64,000 nt of DNA from Spirochaetales bacterium (GTDB lineage: Bacteria > Spirochaetota > Spirochaetia > Sphaerochaetales > Sphaerochaetaceae). The notes below the pieces were generated by a model. That model did not search any database. It was not told where the DNA came from and worked only from the letters and a program-made list of their open reading frames with translations. Position numbers and translations under genes: made by a program. Position 1 is the stretch's first letter. Every line of letters starts with the position of its first letter. Where the stretch lies: the NCBI GenBank assembly GCA_017478205.1, contig JAFVDZ010000024.1:1-64000 (forward strand), given 5' to 3'. Of this stretch, positions 17,143 to 26,774 are shown one piece after another.

Positions 17143-17893
17143 GTGAAATTACCTCCTTTGCCAGACTCTGATACGCTTTGTTTCCAGAGTTGGTGGAATC
17201 GTATGCACTGATTGGCAAACCATGCGAAGGAGCCTCCGCAAGTCTAATCGTGCGTGGAATAATAGTTTTAAACACTAGGTTAGGAAAGAACGTTCCTACA
17301 TCCTCAATAACTTCGGCATTCAACTTAGCTCTCTTTGTGAACATAGTGAAAAGAATACCCATTATCTTCAGATCTTTGTTAATGGTCTTTCTAACAGATG
17401 TAATAGTTCTCATGAGCAGGTTAAGTCCTTCCATAGCAAAGTATTCACACTGCATAGGAATAAGGACATACTCAGCCCAAGCCATTGCATTCATTGTCAA
17501 CAGCCCAAGAGAAGGTGGGCAATCGAGCAATATGAAATCAAAAACATCATCCAGAGCGCCAATACTTTTCTTAAGGAAAAATTCACGCCCTTCTTCAGTA
17601 ACGAGCTCAAGATTCAAGCCTGCCAGATCGACAGATCCAGGAATGACATAAAGATTGTCAAACGGTGTGGCCTGAACTGCATCTTTTGCAGTAATCGTCC
17701 CAGCAACTACATCATAGATGGTAGGTTTCCTACTATCACCAGATACAGCTCCAGTCAGATTACCCTGAGAATCAAAATCAATTAACAGAACCTTTTTACC
17801 CATCTCCGCAAGTGAGGAGCCAAGGTTCACGCAGGTTGTTGTTTTACCAACACCTCCCTTCTGGTTCAAGAAAATAATTTTGTAAGCGCTCAT
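17135..17893 (-). CDS. parA: Chromosome-partitioning ATPase ParA (Soj)
   Basis: This 252-residue deviant-Walker ATPase moves ParB-parS complexes over the nucleoid. The Walker A is KGGVGKTT at 12-19, the switch regions are LLIDFDSQGNL and LLDCPPSLGLLTMNA, and it is a short chromosomal-type ParA with no N-terminal DNA-binding extension. ATG 17893 is preferred over the upstream GTG 17929, because that triplet belongs to a -35 hexamer and the extra residues are not ParA-like. The promoter -10 ends seven bases before the ATG. Confidence 0.95.
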   Translation of the reverse strand: MSAYKIIFLNQKGGVGKTTTCVNLGSSLAEMGKKVLLIDFDSQGNLTGAVSGDSRKPTIYDVVAGTITAKDAVQATPFDNLYVIPGSVDLAGLNLELVTEEGREFFLKKSIGALDDVFDFILLDCPPSLGLLTMNAMAWAEYVLIPMQCEYFAMEGLNLLMRTITSVRKTINKDLKIMGILFTMFTKRAKLNAEVIEDVGTFFPNLVFKTIIPRTIRLAEAPSHGLPISAYDSTNSGNKAYQSLAKEVISRV

Positions 17894-17929
17894 AATTAGA
17901 AATATAGAGAAATAAAACCGTCTTGTCAC
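17894..17929 (-). promoter_or_regulatory. Promoter of parA-parB, leaderless type
   Basis: On the minus strand: GTGACA (17929-17924), 17 bases, TATATT (17906-17901), seven bases, ATG 17893. There is no Shine-Dalgarno, whereas parB downstream has a very strong one. Confidence 0.6.
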
Positions 17930-18008
17930 CTAAAAAACGAAGACAACTTGACGGGTATTTTCAGTTAATGTATTTTTCATATATAAAAACAATTAACAGG
18001 AGAACAAA

Positions 18009-18257
18009 ATGAGCGAAGAAACATTAGAACAGCGAGTTATCAACGCACTCAACCAGATCAAGCCTTCTCTCCAGAACGATGGAGGAGATATAGAATTTAT
18101 CAAGATGGAGGGCAACACAGTATATGTAAAGCTTCTCGGCGCTTGTGCCGGCTGCCCAATGTCTCAGATGACTCTTAAGAACGGTGTACAGAGATATCTC
18201 CAGCATACTGTTGGCCCAGAAATCATTGTTGAGAACAGCATCGAAATGCCAATGTAA
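18009..18257 (+). CDS. NifU-like C-terminal domain iron-sulfur scaffold (Nfu)
   Basis: This 82-residue protein is just the Nfu domain, with the cluster-binding C-x-x-C (C46 and C49 in GACAGCPMS) and the usual LQNDGGDIEFI start of the fold. It would carry Fe-S clusters to target proteins in the cytoplasm. A CAGGAG ribosome binding site lies eight bases before ATG 18009. It is a single gene with a terminator at 18285-18322, and the parS array begins right after that. Confidence 0.92.
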   Translation: MSEETLEQRVINALNQIKPSLQNDGGDIEFIKMEGNTVYVKLLGACAGCPMSQMTLKNGVQRYLQHTVGPEIIVENSIEMPM

Positions 18258-18284
18258 AAATCGAATTAGATTTAAGTTCATTAG

Positions 18285-18322
18285 CCCAGGAAAGACGATA
18301 AAGATCTTCACTGGGTTTTTTA
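18285..18322 (+). terminator. Terminator after nfu
   Basis: CCCAG...CTGGG with a long inner loop, followed by TTTTTTATT, ending three bases before the first parS site of the array. Confidence 0.55.
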
Positions 18323-18324
18323 TT

Positions 18325-18939
18325 GTTTCACGTGAAACGTTGCAGACAATAAAAGAAAAACAACTGCATAATGTAATCCTTACTAAACTCACACACATCA
18401 GCAAAAGAAAACTCAGAGACAGATCAATCATTCAAAGAACACACAGAAAAATAAGGACATCCTCAGCTAAGGAAGATGCTGTTATTATTGCTTTGACGGA
18501 CGCAGGAGTCAATTATCGTGTATGGTTAGTCAGAGAGGACATCTGGTACTTCAGTAAATAAAACAACCTCCCCTCCCCTAGGGTAGGGTAGAGGCATAGC
18601 TACGAATCTCTCAATGTATAAACTAAATCCATGTTTCACGTGAAACGTTGAAGACAATAAAAGAAAAACAACTTCTTAAAATCATTCTTAATAAACTCAC
18701 ACACAGCAGAAAAGAAAACTCATAGACAGATCAATCATTCAAAGAAAATACAAAAATAATAGGATATCCTCAGTAGAGGAAGATGATGTTATTCTTGCTT
18801 TGACGTATGCAGGAGCCGATTATCGTGTATGGTTAGTCAGAGAGGACATCTGGTACTTCAGTAAATAAAACAAGCTCCCCTCCTCTAGGGTAGGGTAGAG
18901 GTATAGCTGCAAGTATCTTAATTTATAAAACTAACCAAC
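18325..18939 (+). repeat. Tandem duplication of a 308-base unit, each starting with parS
   Basis: 18325-18632 and 18633-18939 are alike along their length: parS, then CGTTG.AGACAATAAAAG, an ACTCACACACA block, a block encoding YRVWLVREDIWYFSK, and a C-rich/G-rich bulged hairpin (18567-18594; 18875-18901). Copy 1 is open as a frame through the unit; copy 2 has a one-base deletion near 18708 and stops. The likeness also holds in the non-coding end, so this is DNA duplication rather than protein constraint. It is a plausible way in which the number of parS sites grew. Confidence 0.8.
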
Positions 18940-19912
18940 GTTTCACGTGAAACAACCACAGGGAACAAATAAAAACATCAACACAAAAAGCAAAACAACA
19001 TGCATGCTTATATTCTGGTATCTTCTACCCAAAAGAACTTAACAAAAAAAACAGCAATAAATCCAGCGTTTTGCTTTTCCCCCTTATACACACTTTTGCT
19101 TGTCTCAACCTCGACAGTTTCACGTGAAACATGAAGCCATTAACAAAGGAAAAAACTTATAGCCCTAAACCCTTTTTCTTAAACCATAACAACAAACAAA
19201 CCAATGACAGATTCAAAACAAGCAACAGAATCATCCCCTACCCCAAGCATTAGCGCACAATGAAACTTTACCAGGTCTAATGTCTCCTTCAAAAAACAAA
19301 AGCAAGAACAACGTTTCACGTGAAACCAGTCCTACCATAGCTAAAGGAAAACATCCTCACTGAGCATTTTCAAACAACGAAACTGAAAAAAATAAACAAG
19401 GATGATATCTAATTTTTAATCTTTCAATACTGCTTTAACAGAGAACAAATAAGTGATCAAAACAAACTCCAAAACAGTAAATTAATCAACAACCAACCAG
19501 ATCTCTACCAATCATCACAATGCAAGGTTTCACGTGAAACATCTCCAATCAACAAACCGTGAATACAAGCTGCGATATCTGCCCAGAAGCAGAGAACAGA
19601 AGAAGAAATCACAGCATCTAAATGAAAAAGAACTAATACCCTTCCAATATACCAAGCACTGAGAAAGCGTTTGGATTCTTTCACGCACTAGGCAATAAAC
19701 CTCTGGTTTCACGTGAAACATATTTTTCTCACTAAGACAATATATGTCGTTCTAAGAATTGCAAACTCTTCACAAAGGAGAAAAGGAACTCAATACATCA
19801 AGCAAAACCAACTTTGTAAAAAGAGTAGGATAAACCAGGACACATAAACCAGACACAAACAAGAAGTCATCTCCCATTAACCCATCAACCACTCCTTGGT
19901 TTCACGTGAAAC
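18325..19912. promoter_or_regulatory. parS array: eight perfect sites in a gene-free stretch
   Basis: The 14-base palindrome GTTTCACGTGAAAC occurs without mismatch at 18325-18338, 18633-18646, 18940-18953, 19117-19130, 19313-19326, 19527-19540, 19706-19719 and 19899-19912. Distances between starts are 308, 307, 177, 196, 214, 179 and 193 bases. Flanking bases vary, so the core is what is kept. The whole 18258-20266 interval between nfu and gyrA has no convincing gene. From about 18950 its plus strand is rich in A and C, and apart from the first two units the spacers do not resemble each other. ParB is encoded 1.2 kb to the left. This looks like the chromosomal centromere. Confidence 0.93.
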
Positions 19913-20212
19913 ATGGTTGGTTTTATTGAGTTTATTTCTAAAAAAGTTCAAATCTGCATTTTTCGGCTTAAAATGCAGGTTTTACACATTAAATTACTAT
20001 ATATAGAAACAGATAATTGTGGAGTATGGATTATAAAAATTATATTTAATATAATAAAAATTTAGGTATCTAAGCATTCCTCGAAATTGACCAAGAAAAC
20101 CTAATTTGAAATTAGCCATTATCTAGATCTGCTGGCTTAAAAAATAAATATTTTGGCCTCTTTTGAAGGTTGAGAAATCACCCGTTGGAAGAACTGTAAA
20201 GACAATAGGGGA

Positions 20213-20244
20213 TAAAAAAAGCTGCCTAGACCTTCCTAGACAGC
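20213..20244 (-). terminator. Terminator after gyrA
   Basis: CTAGACAGC and GCTGCCTAG form the stem, with TTTTTTT following on the minus strand. It closes the gyrB-gyrA transcript before the parS array. Confidence 0.75.
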
Positions 20245-20266
20245 GATAATTGGTTAAGAGTAAATC

Positions 20267-22801
20267 TTAATTTTCAGTAGGAGCTTCTGCTTCCTTGTTT
20301 TCAGTTGTAGCGTCTGGAGCTTCATTTTTCTCTTCAGACTCTTCTTCCTGATACTCAGTTACAGCCATTGCAACGATGCTATCATTTTCCTTCTTGAAGG
20401 TAGCAACCTTTACACCGCTTGCAGCTCTTCCCTGAATAGAGATTGTATTTACATGAACTCTTATAGTCTGACCAAAGAGGGTTACAAAGACTACATCGTT
20501 GGTTTCATCAACAGCAAGTGCATTTACAATGCCGTTGTTTCCTTCAATGTTGTAGATCTTCTGACCACCTGTTGCTCTGCCATGTGCCATGAACTGGTTG
20601 AACTCAACCTGCTTTCCCTTACCGTTAGCAGTGATCATAAGAATTCTCTTATTGTCTTCAACCTTAACGAGGCCTGCAATTTCATCGTCTTCAACAAGCT
20701 TCATAGCTCTGACACCATGAGTTGCTCTACCCATTACTCTTACAGCATCTACACCAGTTCTGAGGCCCTTACCGTTCTTAGAAACGTACATTACCTCATC
20801 ACCATCAGAAACAAAGAGTGCCTGGATAAGTTCATCACCCTCATCAAGAATGATAGCCTTTACACCATGCTTCTTAGCGTTTACAAAGTCATGCAACTTT
20901 ACTCTCTTTGTTACACCATACTTTGTAACCATCAAGATACAGTTCTCGTTATCAAACTCATCCTTAGAGAAGCAAAGAACAGCAGAAATACGTTCCTGTG
21001 GCTCGATTTCAATGAAGTTCTTGACAATGATTCCCTTTGCACCCTTAGCTGCCTCAGGAATTTCATATACATTGGTATAATAAGCTTTGCCGTAATCTGT
21101 GATGAACATGATGACATCATGAGAAGAAGCGATGAAAAGATGCTTTACAAAGTCATTATCGACAAGCTTTGCACCTCTTACACCCTTTCCTCCTCTAGTC
21201 TGTGCTCTATACTCTTCAACAGGAAGTCTCTTGCAGAAGCCCTTCTCGGAAATAAGAATTGCAACCTGCTCTTCCTTGATGAAGTCAAGATCATTTACAC
21301 CTGAAAGCTCACGTTCGTTGATTTCAGTTCGTCTTCTATCTCCGAATCTAGAAGCAATATCCTTTATTCCTTCTTTGACTACACCAAGAATCTTCATTCT
21401 ATCAGCAAGCAGCTCGTTGTAATAAACAATCTTGGCTTCGATATCAGAAAGTTCATTGAGAATCTTGTCCGTTTCAAGGTGAGAAAGTCTACCAAGCTTC
21501 ATATCAATGATGGCATCAGCCTGGATTTGATCGAGTCCAAATGCCTTCTGAAGTTCAAGTGAGGCTATCGTATTGTCTTCACTCTCCTTGATTATCCTGA
21601 TTACTTCATCAATATTATCAAGACCAATCTTCAAACCTCTGAGGATATGAGCTCTTTCCTCAGCTTTTTTAAGATCGTATCTAGTACTCCTTTCGATAAC
21701 GACTTCTCTGTGGTCGATATAGGACTGAAGAATATCCTTGAGAGTAAGAACTCTTGGTCTTCCATCCTTCAATGCCAGGTTATAGATGCTGAAGTTAGAC
21801 TGGAGAGCAGTTCTGTTGAAAAGCTTATTCAGTGCAATGTTAGCAACTGCACCCTGCTTTAACTCAACAACTACTCTGAGGCCGTCTCTACCAGATTCAT
21901 CATGGACTGATGCAACCTCAGGGAAGGCTTCGCCATCTCTGATAAGATCCTTGATCTTCTTTACAAGGTCAGCCTTGTTTACCTGATATGGCAACTCAGT
22001 AAAGATAATTCTATCGTTTCCTCTCTCATGTTCCTCAATTTCGTAGCGTGAGCGAATTACAATCTTACCTCTACCGGTTGTATAGGCATCAACTATACCC
22101 TTTTTACCACAGATTATACCTGCAGAAGGGAAGTCAGGACCCTTTACATAATCCATGAGCTGAAGGTTATCAAGCTCAGGGTTATCGATAAGAGCACAGA
22201 TAGCATCAGTAACCTCGTTGAGGTTGTGTGGTGCCATATTTGTAGCCATACCAACTGCAATACCAGATGTTCCATTACAGATCAGGAAAGGAAATGCTGC
22301 TGGAAGTACCAGAGGCTCTTCGAGAGAGTCATCATAGTTAGGTCCGAAATCTACAGTTTCCTTCTGGATATCAGTGAGCATTTCCTCACCAATCTTGCTC
22401 ATCTTGGATTCTGTGTATCTCATTGCTGCAGCAGGGTCCCCATCGATGGAACCGAAGTTACCCTGTGGCTTTACAACTGGATATCTCAGAGAGAAATCCT
22501 GAGCAAGACGAACGAGTGCATCATAAACAGAAGCATCGCCATGTGGATGATACTTACCAAGTACATCACCAACAACACGAGCACACTTCTTGAAAGGACC
22601 AGATGATCTTAGCCCCATCTCGAACATATCGTAAAGAATTCTTCTATGTACTGGCTTAAGACCATCTCGGACATCAGGAAGAGCACGGCTTACGATGACG
22701 GACATAGCATAGTCGATATAGCTCTTTCTCATCTCCTCAGAAAGATCCTTTACATGAAATCTTTCTGAATCAACAGGATTAGTAATATTTTCGTTATCCA
22801 T
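20267..22801 (-). CDS. gyrA: DNA gyrase subunit A
   Basis: This 844-residue DNA-cleaving and wrapping subunit of gyrase has the catalytic Tyr at 129 (PAAAMRYTE). The quinolone pocket reads [10 protein letters not shown], with Ala at 90 where E. coli has Ser83, and Asp at 94. A GyrA box (QTRGGKG) opens the C-terminal beta-pinwheel, so this is gyrase and not topoisomerase IV. The acidic tail ([23 protein letters not shown]) is long and rich in Glu. It lies 16 bases behind gyrB in one operon, reading away from the origin. Confidence 0.97.
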   Translation of the reverse strand: MDNENITNPVDSERFHVKDLSEEMRKSYIDYAMSVIVSRALPDVRDGLKPVHRRILYDMFEMGLRSSGPFKKCARVVGDVLGKYHPHGDASVYDALVRLAQDFSLRYPVVKPQGNFGSIDGDPAAAMRYTESKMSKIGEEMLTDIQKETVDFGPNYDDSLEEPLVLPAAFPFLICNGTSGIAVGMATNMAPHNLNEVTDAICALIDNPELDNLQLMDYVKGPDFPSAGIICGKKGIVDAYTTGRGKIVIRSRYEIEEHERGNDRIIFTELPYQVNKADLVKKIKDLIRDGEAFPEVASVHDESGRDGLRVVVELKQGAVANIALNKLFNRTALQSNFSIYNLALKDGRPRVLTLKDILQSYIDHREVVIERSTRYDLKKAEERAHILRGLKIGLDNIDEVIRIIKESEDNTIASLELQKAFGLDQIQADAIIDMKLGRLSHLETDKILNELSDIEAKIVYYNELLADRMKILGVVKEGIKDIASRFGDRRRTEINERELSGVNDLDFIKEEQVAILISEKGFCKRLPVEEYRAQTRGGKGVRGAKLVDNDFVKHLFIASSHDVIMFITDYGKAYYTNVYEIPEAAKGAKGIIVKNFIEIEPQERISAVLCFSKDEFDNENCILMVTKYGVTKRVKLHDFVNAKKHGVKAIILDEGDELIQALFVSDGDEVMYVSKNGKGLRTGVDAVRVMGRATHGVRAMKLVEDDEIAGLVKVEDNKRILMITANGKGKQVEFNQFMAHGRATGGQKIYNIEGNNGIVNALAVDETNDVVFVTLFGQTIRVHVNTISIQGRAASGVKVATFKKENDSIVAMAVTEYQEEESEEKNEAPDATTENKEAEAPTEN

Positions 22802-22817
22802 ATTCTGTCCCTATCCT

Positions 22818-24845
22818 TTAAGCATCGATAGTCGCATATGTTGCGTTCTTTTCGATGTATTCCTTTCTAGGCTCTACATCTTCACCCATGAGCATAGCAA
22901 AGGTTCTATCTGCCTCTTCAGCATCGTTCAAAGATATCTGAGTGATGTGTCTGGTCTCTGGGTTCATTGTTGTCTCCCAAAGCTGTTCAGGGTTCATCTC
23001 ACCAAGACCTTTATATCTCTGGATAGGTATCTTATCTTCGCTAACGCCATTGCCATATTCTTCTATGATCTTTGCTCTTGCTTCTTCATCGTAAGCATAG
23101 TAGTCCCTCTTGTTGATGGTAATCTTATAGAGAGGTGGCATAGCAAAATAGATATATCCAGCCTCGATGAGAGGTCTCATATATCTGAAGAAGAAAGTGA
23201 GCAACAATGTCCTAATATGGCTTCCATCGACATCAGCATCGGCCATAATGAAGATTTTATGATATCGACACTTGGTAATATCAAATACCATCTCATCATT
23301 ATCGTTCTGCTGATTATTGTATCTTGTAAGACCTGCACCGATAGATGCAATGACAGGCTGAAGCTTCTCGTTTACCAGAACCTTGAATTCCTGAGCCTTC
23401 TCAACATTGAGCATCTTACCCCAGAGGGAAAGAATTGCCTGATACTTTCTGTCTCTTCCCTGAGCTGCGGAACCACCTGCAGAGTCACCCTCAACGATGA
23501 AGATCTCTCTAAGTGCAGGATCTTTTTCAGAACAATCCTTAAGCTTATCAGGAAGACCAAGACCAGAGGTCTGCTTTCTTATCTGCTCACGAGCCTTTCT
23601 AGCTGCAATTCTACCAAGAGCTGCAGCGATAGCCTTATCAAGCAATATGTTGATATCATCTGGGAACTCTTCAAAGTGCTCTGTAAGCTTCTGCATGACA
23701 AGAGAAATGACTATTGGCTTAACATTGCTATTACCAAGCTTCATCTTTGTCTGTCCTTCGAACTGAGGATTTGCAATCTTTACAGAAACAACACCAGTAA
23801 GACCTTCATTGATATCAGTATTTTCAAGCTTGTCGTTACCAAACTTCTTAAGCATCTTCTGATTCTTCTGAAGCTGCTGGTTGAAGACTCTGAGAACTGC
23901 TTCCTTGAAGCCAGAATAGTGAGTACCACCTTCACGAGTATTGATGTTGTTTACGAAGGAATATACCTTCTCGTCGTACTTGTCATTATATTCAAGTGCG
24001 ACTTCAACAATTACATCATCCTTGACAGCAGAGAAGGCGATAGGCTTAATGATAGCTCTCTTTGAGTAATATTCATCAAGGAAGCTAACATATTCCTTCA
24101 GACCACCTGCTGAATGGAATTCTTCATGAAGCTCAGGATCTGTTCTCTTGTCTGTAATTGAAATGGAGATACCATGGTTGAGATAGCTAAGCTCTCTGAA
24201 ACGATTTGAAAGTGTTTCATAGCTGAAGCTGTTTACCTGCATGATCTCAAAGTCAGGAGTGAAACGAATTCTTGTTCCTGTCTTGTTGATATCACATTCG
24301 CCGATAACCTTTACAGCCTCTTCTGGTACACCTCTGTGGTATACCTGGCGATAGATCTTGCCATCTCTGTATACTGTTGCTTCAAGCCAGCTGGAAAGAG
24401 CATTTACACAGGAAACACCAACACCATGAAGACCACCAGATACCTTGTAGGAACCCTTTTCGAACTTACCACCAGCATTGAGCTTGGTAAGACAAACTTC
24501 AAGAGTACTTACACCTGCCTGTGGATGGATATCAACAGGAATACCACGTCCATTATCTTCAACAGTACAGATTTCACCTAATGTCTCATCCTTCTCGAAG
24601 GTGATCTGGATTTTGTCACAGAAACCAGCCATAGCCTCATCGATACTGTTATCGAGTACCTCATAGACAAGGTGGTGAAGACCATCAATGCCAGTAGTAC
24701 CAATATACATACCTGGGCGGAGTCTTACATGTTCCAGACCTTCAAGAATCTTAATGTCCTTGGCACCAGAATATTCACTGTTGCCTTTCATCTGCTGTAC
24801 AGCAGATTCCTCGGATATTTCCACATCGATAGTGTTTTCTTCCAT
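22818..24845 (-). CDS. gyrB: DNA gyrase subunit B
   Basis: This 675-residue ATPase subunit has a GHKL ATPase domain (DNSIDEAMAG, DNGRGIPV, GGLHGVG), a transducer domain with NNINTREGGTHYSGF, a TOPRIM domain (IVEGDSAGGSAAQGRDRKYQ in part; MADADVDGSHIRTLLLTFFFR in part) and the C-terminal QRYKGLGEMNPEQLWETTM segment. The length is typical of short GyrB. An AAGGA lies nine bases before ATG 24845. The 240 bases between gyrB and dnaA (24846-25084) are AT-rich, hold both promoters, and show no DnaA-box-like 9-mer. Confidence 0.97.
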   Translation of the reverse strand: MEENTIDVEISEESAVQQMKGNSEYSGAKDIKILEGLEHVRLRPGMYIGTTGIDGLHHLVYEVLDNSIDEAMAGFCDKIQITFEKDETLGEICTVEDNGRGIPVDIHPQAGVSTLEVCLTKLNAGGKFEKGSYKVSGGLHGVGVSCVNALSSWLEATVYRDGKIYRQVYHRGVPEEAVKVIGECDINKTGTRIRFTPDFEIMQVNSFSYETLSNRFRELSYLNHGISISITDKRTDPELHEEFHSAGGLKEYVSFLDEYYSKRAIIKPIAFSAVKDDVIVEVALEYNDKYDEKVYSFVNNINTREGGTHYSGFKEAVLRVFNQQLQKNQKMLKKFGNDKLENTDINEGLTGVVSVKIANPQFEGQTKMKLGNSNVKPIVISLVMQKLTEHFEEFPDDINILLDKAIAAALGRIAARKAREQIRKQTSGLGLPDKLKDCSEKDPALREIFIVEGDSAGGSAAQGRDRKYQAILSLWGKMLNVEKAQEFKVLVNEKLQPVIASIGAGLTRYNNQQNDNDEMVFDITKCRYHKIFIMADADVDGSHIRTLLLTFFFRYMRPLIEAGYIYFAMPPLYKITINKRDYYAYDEEARAKIIEEYGNGVSEDKIPIQRYKGLGEMNPEQLWETTMNPETRHITQISLNDAEEADRTFAMLMGEDVEPRKEYIEKNATYATIDA

Positions 24846-25084
24846 CTATAAAATCCTTGATTAAAAAATTTTTATTTAGAACTATAAACACTTGTAGAAT
24901 TTATAATTCCTGTGTATGAATTGTAACATTTTTGCACTTTTTTAGACAAGTGAGTGACAAAAAATAATTATCATTATATCTTTATGTAATATAAATATTT
25001 ATTATTGCCATTACACAGTATTTTTACGTAACACTTGAGAAAATAGCCTTCTAGGAATTATTATTAATGGTCAAGGAGAGTTTT

Positions 25085-26428
25085 ATGTCATTGGAAAATT
25101 ATTGGAATAATGCCTTAAAGAAGGTTTCAACAACAATGGATGCTGGAAAAGCAATGTGGTTGGATTTCATTAATTATGACGGTGAATATGATGATACTCT
25201 CCTGCTTTCCTGTGATGCAGAGATGTATAAGGAGAACTTCAATACAGAATGCAAGAAGGACATCCAGAAGGCTCTAGATGAGATTGCAAACAAACATATC
25301 GAGATCATTGTCTCTGTAAATGAAGAAGAAAAAGAAGAGGAAGAGAAAGAGAACAAATCCAAGAAGAAATCTGCTCCTGTTATAAGAAAAACAAACTCAT
25401 ATCTTAATAAGAGCTATACTTTTGAAAACTTCATTCCATGCGAAAATACCAACTTTGCATACAATGCTGTCAAGGCAATTGCAATCAACCCAGGATCAAG
25501 CTACAACCCTTGTTTGATATATGGTGGAGTTGGTCTTGGAAAGACTCATCTGCTTGAATCAATTGGTAACTATATTGAAGAAAAAACACCAGAAAAGAAT
25601 GTAATTTATGTCACTGCCGAAACCTTCACAAACGACTACATTAATAGCCTAGCTGGTAAGAAAATAGTCGATTTTAGGATAAAATATCGCAAAGCAGACA
25701 TTCTTTTGATTGATGATATCCATTTCCTGGATGAAAAGATTTCAACTCAGGAAGAGCTCTTCCATACCTTCAATGATCTATATGAAAGTGGTCATCAAAT
25801 TGTCTTTACCTGCGATAGACCTGTAAGTGAACTTTCTAACTTTACAGACCGTCTGAAATCAAGATTCACAAGAGGTTTGAACCTGAGCCTTACAGCTCCT
25901 GATTACGAGACAAGAGTTGCAATCCTAAAGAAAAAGTGTGAAGAGAAAAACACAAAGATAAGGGACTCTGTAATCAATTATATTGCTGAAAATGTAAAGA
26001 CAAATGTAAGGGATCTCGAAGGCTCTCTTACAACTCTGATTGCATATGCAAATCTTCTTCAGACAGATATCACTCTCGATATTGCAAAAGATCAACTGAA
26101 GCACTTGATTTCAGCTACAACTGCCAGTGAACAGGATATTTCACTTATAGATATAACAAAGGCTGTTGCTGCTTATTACAATATTGAACCAACACAACTT
26201 AGAAGCAAATCAAGGACTGCAATAATAAAGGATGCCAGAAATGTTGCTATCTTCCTTTCAAGAAAGATAACTCAATATTCAACGACAGAGATTGGTAATT
26301 TCTTCAATAGGGACCATTCTACCATTACTCACTCTATCGACATCATCGAAAAGGAAAAGAAAACAAATGCAGATCTCTCTTCAAACCTTGATGAAATAGA
26401 GACAAAGATAAGAGCAAAAGCTAAGTAA
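25085..26428 (+). CDS. dnaA: Chromosomal replication initiator DnaA
   Basis: A 447-residue protein from ATG 25085, chosen because AAGGAG sits seven bases before it; an upstream ATG at 25067 has none. Domain I is followed by a very acidic, lysine-rich linker (VNEEEKEEEEKENKSKKK, about 78-95). The AAA+ domain has Walker A GGVGLGKT at 147-154 and Walker B LLIDDIHFL. Domain IV has the DnaA signature FFNRDHSTITHSI for DnaA-box binding. Domain I ends early and the linker is unusual in charge. The dnaA-dnaN spacer right after it carries the boxes. Confidence 0.97.
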   Translation: MSLENYWNNALKKVSTTMDAGKAMWLDFINYDGEYDDTLLLSCDAEMYKENFNTECKKDIQKALDEIANKHIEIIVSVNEEEKEEEEKENKSKKKSAPVIRKTNSYLNKSYTFENFIPCENTNFAYNAVKAIAINPGSSYNPCLIYGGVGLGKTHLLESIGNYIEEKTPEKNVIYVTAETFTNDYINSLAGKKIVDFRIKYRKADILLIDDIHFLDEKISTQEELFHTFNDLYESGHQIVFTCDRPVSELSNFTDRLKSRFTRGLNLSLTAPDYETRVAILKKKCEEKNTKIRDSVINYIAENVKTNVRDLEGSLTTLIAYANLLQTDITLDIAKDQLKHLISATTASEQDISLIDITKAVAAYYNIEPTQLRSKSRTAIIKDARNVAIFLSRKITQYSTTEIGNFFNRDHSTITHSIDIIEKEKKTNADLSSNLDEIETKIRAKAK

Positions 26429-26774
26429 GTCTTCCTACTTTTTATAATGAAGCAAGGAATTTTTGTTGAAAACTCTGCTGAAAACCTGTTGAAAAGTTGT
26501 TTAAACAATGTGGAAAACCTGTTCAAAGATAAGCTTCATTTTGTTGATAAGTCTTAAAACTTTTCACATTCAATATAAGTTTTCATACTTTTAAACATTA
26601 TAAAAAAACTTTTCAACAATTTTTAAACAAGTTTTAACAATTCAATTTTTGATTTATTTTGTTATAAAATATAGAAATAAAAAGTTTTCAACAAAAAAAT
26701 CTTCATTATTATTACTACGACTAATTTAAATTTTAGTATATAATAATTATCATAATAGAAAACGGAGAATAAGT
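26429..26774 (+). other. Probable replication origin (oriC) in the dnaA-dnaN spacer
   Basis: The gene-free 346 bases hold six DnaA-box-like 9-mers of the form TGTKGAWAA or its complement: 26464-26472, 26487-26495, 26509-26517, 26542-26550, 26610-26618 and 26685-26693. Thirteen bases after the last box the plus strand reads TTA TTA TTA CTA CGA CTA (26706-26723). On the minus strand, read 3' to 5' away from the box, this is AAT AAT AAT GAT GCT GAT, the pattern of a DnaA-trio where melting begins. The stretch is very AT-rich. Genes diverge here: gyrB-gyrA to the left, dnaA onward to the right. Confidence 0.8.

Noticed and set aside
18184-18561. 125-codon frame running from nfu through the first parS unit
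   Set aside because: It starts inside nfu in another frame, has no ribosome binding site, reads through the nfu terminator and a parS site, and its tandem copy is frameshifted. I treat it as part of a duplicated DNA unit, not a gene.
18567-18594. C-rich/G-rich hairpin as a terminator or G-quadruplex
   Set aside because: The stem has bulges, no T-run follows, and the G-runs are too few and uneven; it is simply part of the duplicated unit.
18325-19912. Repeated 14-mers as a CRISPR array
   Set aside because: The repeats are short perfect palindromes equal to parS, with spacers of 160-300 bases, and no cas genes are near.
22947-24065. 372-codon plus-strand frame opposite gyrB
   Set aside because: It is the mirror of gyrB codons, has low-complexity composition and no ribosome binding site.
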